From positions 236,739-300,738 of the forward strand of contig JACGCN010000052.1 of the NCBI GenBank assembly GCA_014905825.1: 64,000 nucleotides of DNA, given 5' to 3'. The notes below the pieces were generated by a model. It was not told where the DNA came from. It made no database searches and saw only the letters and a program-made list of their open reading frames with translations. Positions within the stretch are counted from its first letter, which is position 1; each line of letters begins with the position of its first letter. A program made the position numbers and the translations under genes. This document shows, one piece after another, positions 63,188-64,000 of the stretch. Origin of the DNA: Lyophyllum atratum. Lineage: Eukaryota; Basidiomycota; Agaricomycetes; Agaricales; Lyophyllaceae.

Positions 63188-64000
63188 GGCTGGCCTCTTT
63201 GTACTCATAGCCCCTTCCGCCCGGATCTGGTCGTTGGGTGTTCGCGGGTTCTTTGGTTCTCACTTTTCACGCCGCCATCGCCAATGCCACTGCTGCTGAT
63301 GCACCCATTGCGCGTCGGCAATCGATGTGTTGGGGTGTAGACGGCGATAGGATACGTGACGCGGCCAGAGACATGCGCGCATCGAGCGCTTGCCATTATA
63401 TGACTACCACCGCCACCACTGCATCATCATCACACTCATCACCACCACCATCATCATCATCACCACCACCACACTCACAGACGCCTCCCTTTCGCATCTC
63501 ACACCAGCATACAATGTATCCACACACCCTTCCCGCGCCTTCCAATCGGCCTTCAGCCGAGCAACAACTTACCTCACTGCACTTACCTCACCGCACTCGT
63601 CCTCACCTCACACCGCCTTACTCCTGCCTCGCCGCATACACCCGTACCTCATCGCCTACATTGACAGCCATACCTCATCGCATACACCCGTCCCTTACCT
63701 CACCGCATACACTTGTCTCTAACCGCACTCACCCATACCTCACCGCCCTCACACATACCTCACAGCACCCACCTCTAACCATCTCACACCCGCCTCCCCA
63801 CCCCTCCCTCACATCTAACAAACAGCCCGCACCATTCTGATGATCTGCTCAAGGAATAGATCTCAAGGAAGGAAACAACTGTGTATTTGTACTCTTGGAT
63901 ATATATCTATCGTTTATTTTTACGTCTGGGGCATGGGTAACATGAACTTACCTGTGAATCGGGTATGTGGCTTGTAATCAGTGGGAAATTGACCACTGCC
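63188..64000. repeat. low-complexity right edge: CAT/CAC microsatellite and degenerate minisatellite
   Basis: From about 63405 to 63480 the plus strand is a CAT/CAC triplet microsatellite. From about 63570 to 63790 it becomes a degenerate array built on words such as CCTCACCGCATACACCC and ACCTCATCGCATACACC. Long open frames across this stretch are by-products of the repeats. The last 160 bp is unremarkable and no gene was recognised. Confidence 0.7.

Noticed and set aside
63405..63790. Repeat array considered as a CRISPR-like structure
   Set aside because: Units are adjacent and degenerate without unique spacers, and the genome is eukaryotic.
63238..63840. A 200-codon frame at the right edge
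   Set aside because: It is made of CAT/CAC and minisatellite repeats (His/Pro/Thr/Ser runs), with no start context or domain.

Overview
This is a nuclear segment from a filamentous basidiomycete, most likely an Agaricomycete. Genes are split by many short GT-AG introns, mostly 45-65 nt, with basidiomycete-type branch sites. The gene families fit too: FunK1 kinase, F-box proteins, TKL-type kinases with an HG.LRG loop, MYND-DUF4470 proteins and a DUF6534 membrane protein. All exon boundaries were inferred by eye from splice consensus, reading-frame continuity and remembered family conservation; no transcript or search evidence was available.

Layout. 0-6 kb: two paralogous flavin monooxygenases (one cut by the window edge) around an opposite-strand alpha/beta hydrolase, a plausible small ketone-to-ester catabolic unit. 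6.6-29.7 kb is mostly housekeeping: a Gyp2/TBC1D9-type Rab GAP, a WDR5/Swd3-type WD40 protein, a TEA-domain regulator, a small membrane protein, an EngB-type GTPase, an F-box-like protein, a C2H2 regulator, an HD-domain 5'-nucleotidase, the bifunctional purine enzyme ADE17 and a FunK1 kinase.

29.9-39.2 kb is the most unusual part: a mirrored, palindrome-like block. In the middle sits one intact F-box gene. On each side, in opposite orientation and the same order outward-in, lie an F-box 5' fragment, a promoter-like repeat, a first-exon remnant, a second promoter-like repeat, and a TKL-type kinase gene whose catalytic Asp is missing. The left kinase has lost its N-terminal helical domain and carries a frameshift. 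The right kinase keeps the helical domain but has lost the VAIK lysine and one splice acceptor, and is split by a 360-bp element with 26-bp perfect terminal inverted repeats and a 3-bp target duplication.

39.9-64 kb: a multi-pass membrane glycoprotein, a calpain-like protease, two tandem MYND-DUF4470 genes both carrying frameshifts, a flavin-reductase-like protein, two tandem MFS transporters with identical 15-exon structures, a DUF6534 protein, a conserved one-TM protein, then low-complexity satellite DNA at the right edge.

Several otherwise conserved genes are broken by single-base shifts, two of them in or next to short homopolymers. Some apparent pseudogenization may therefore be assembly error, and this should be settled before biological conclusions are drawn.
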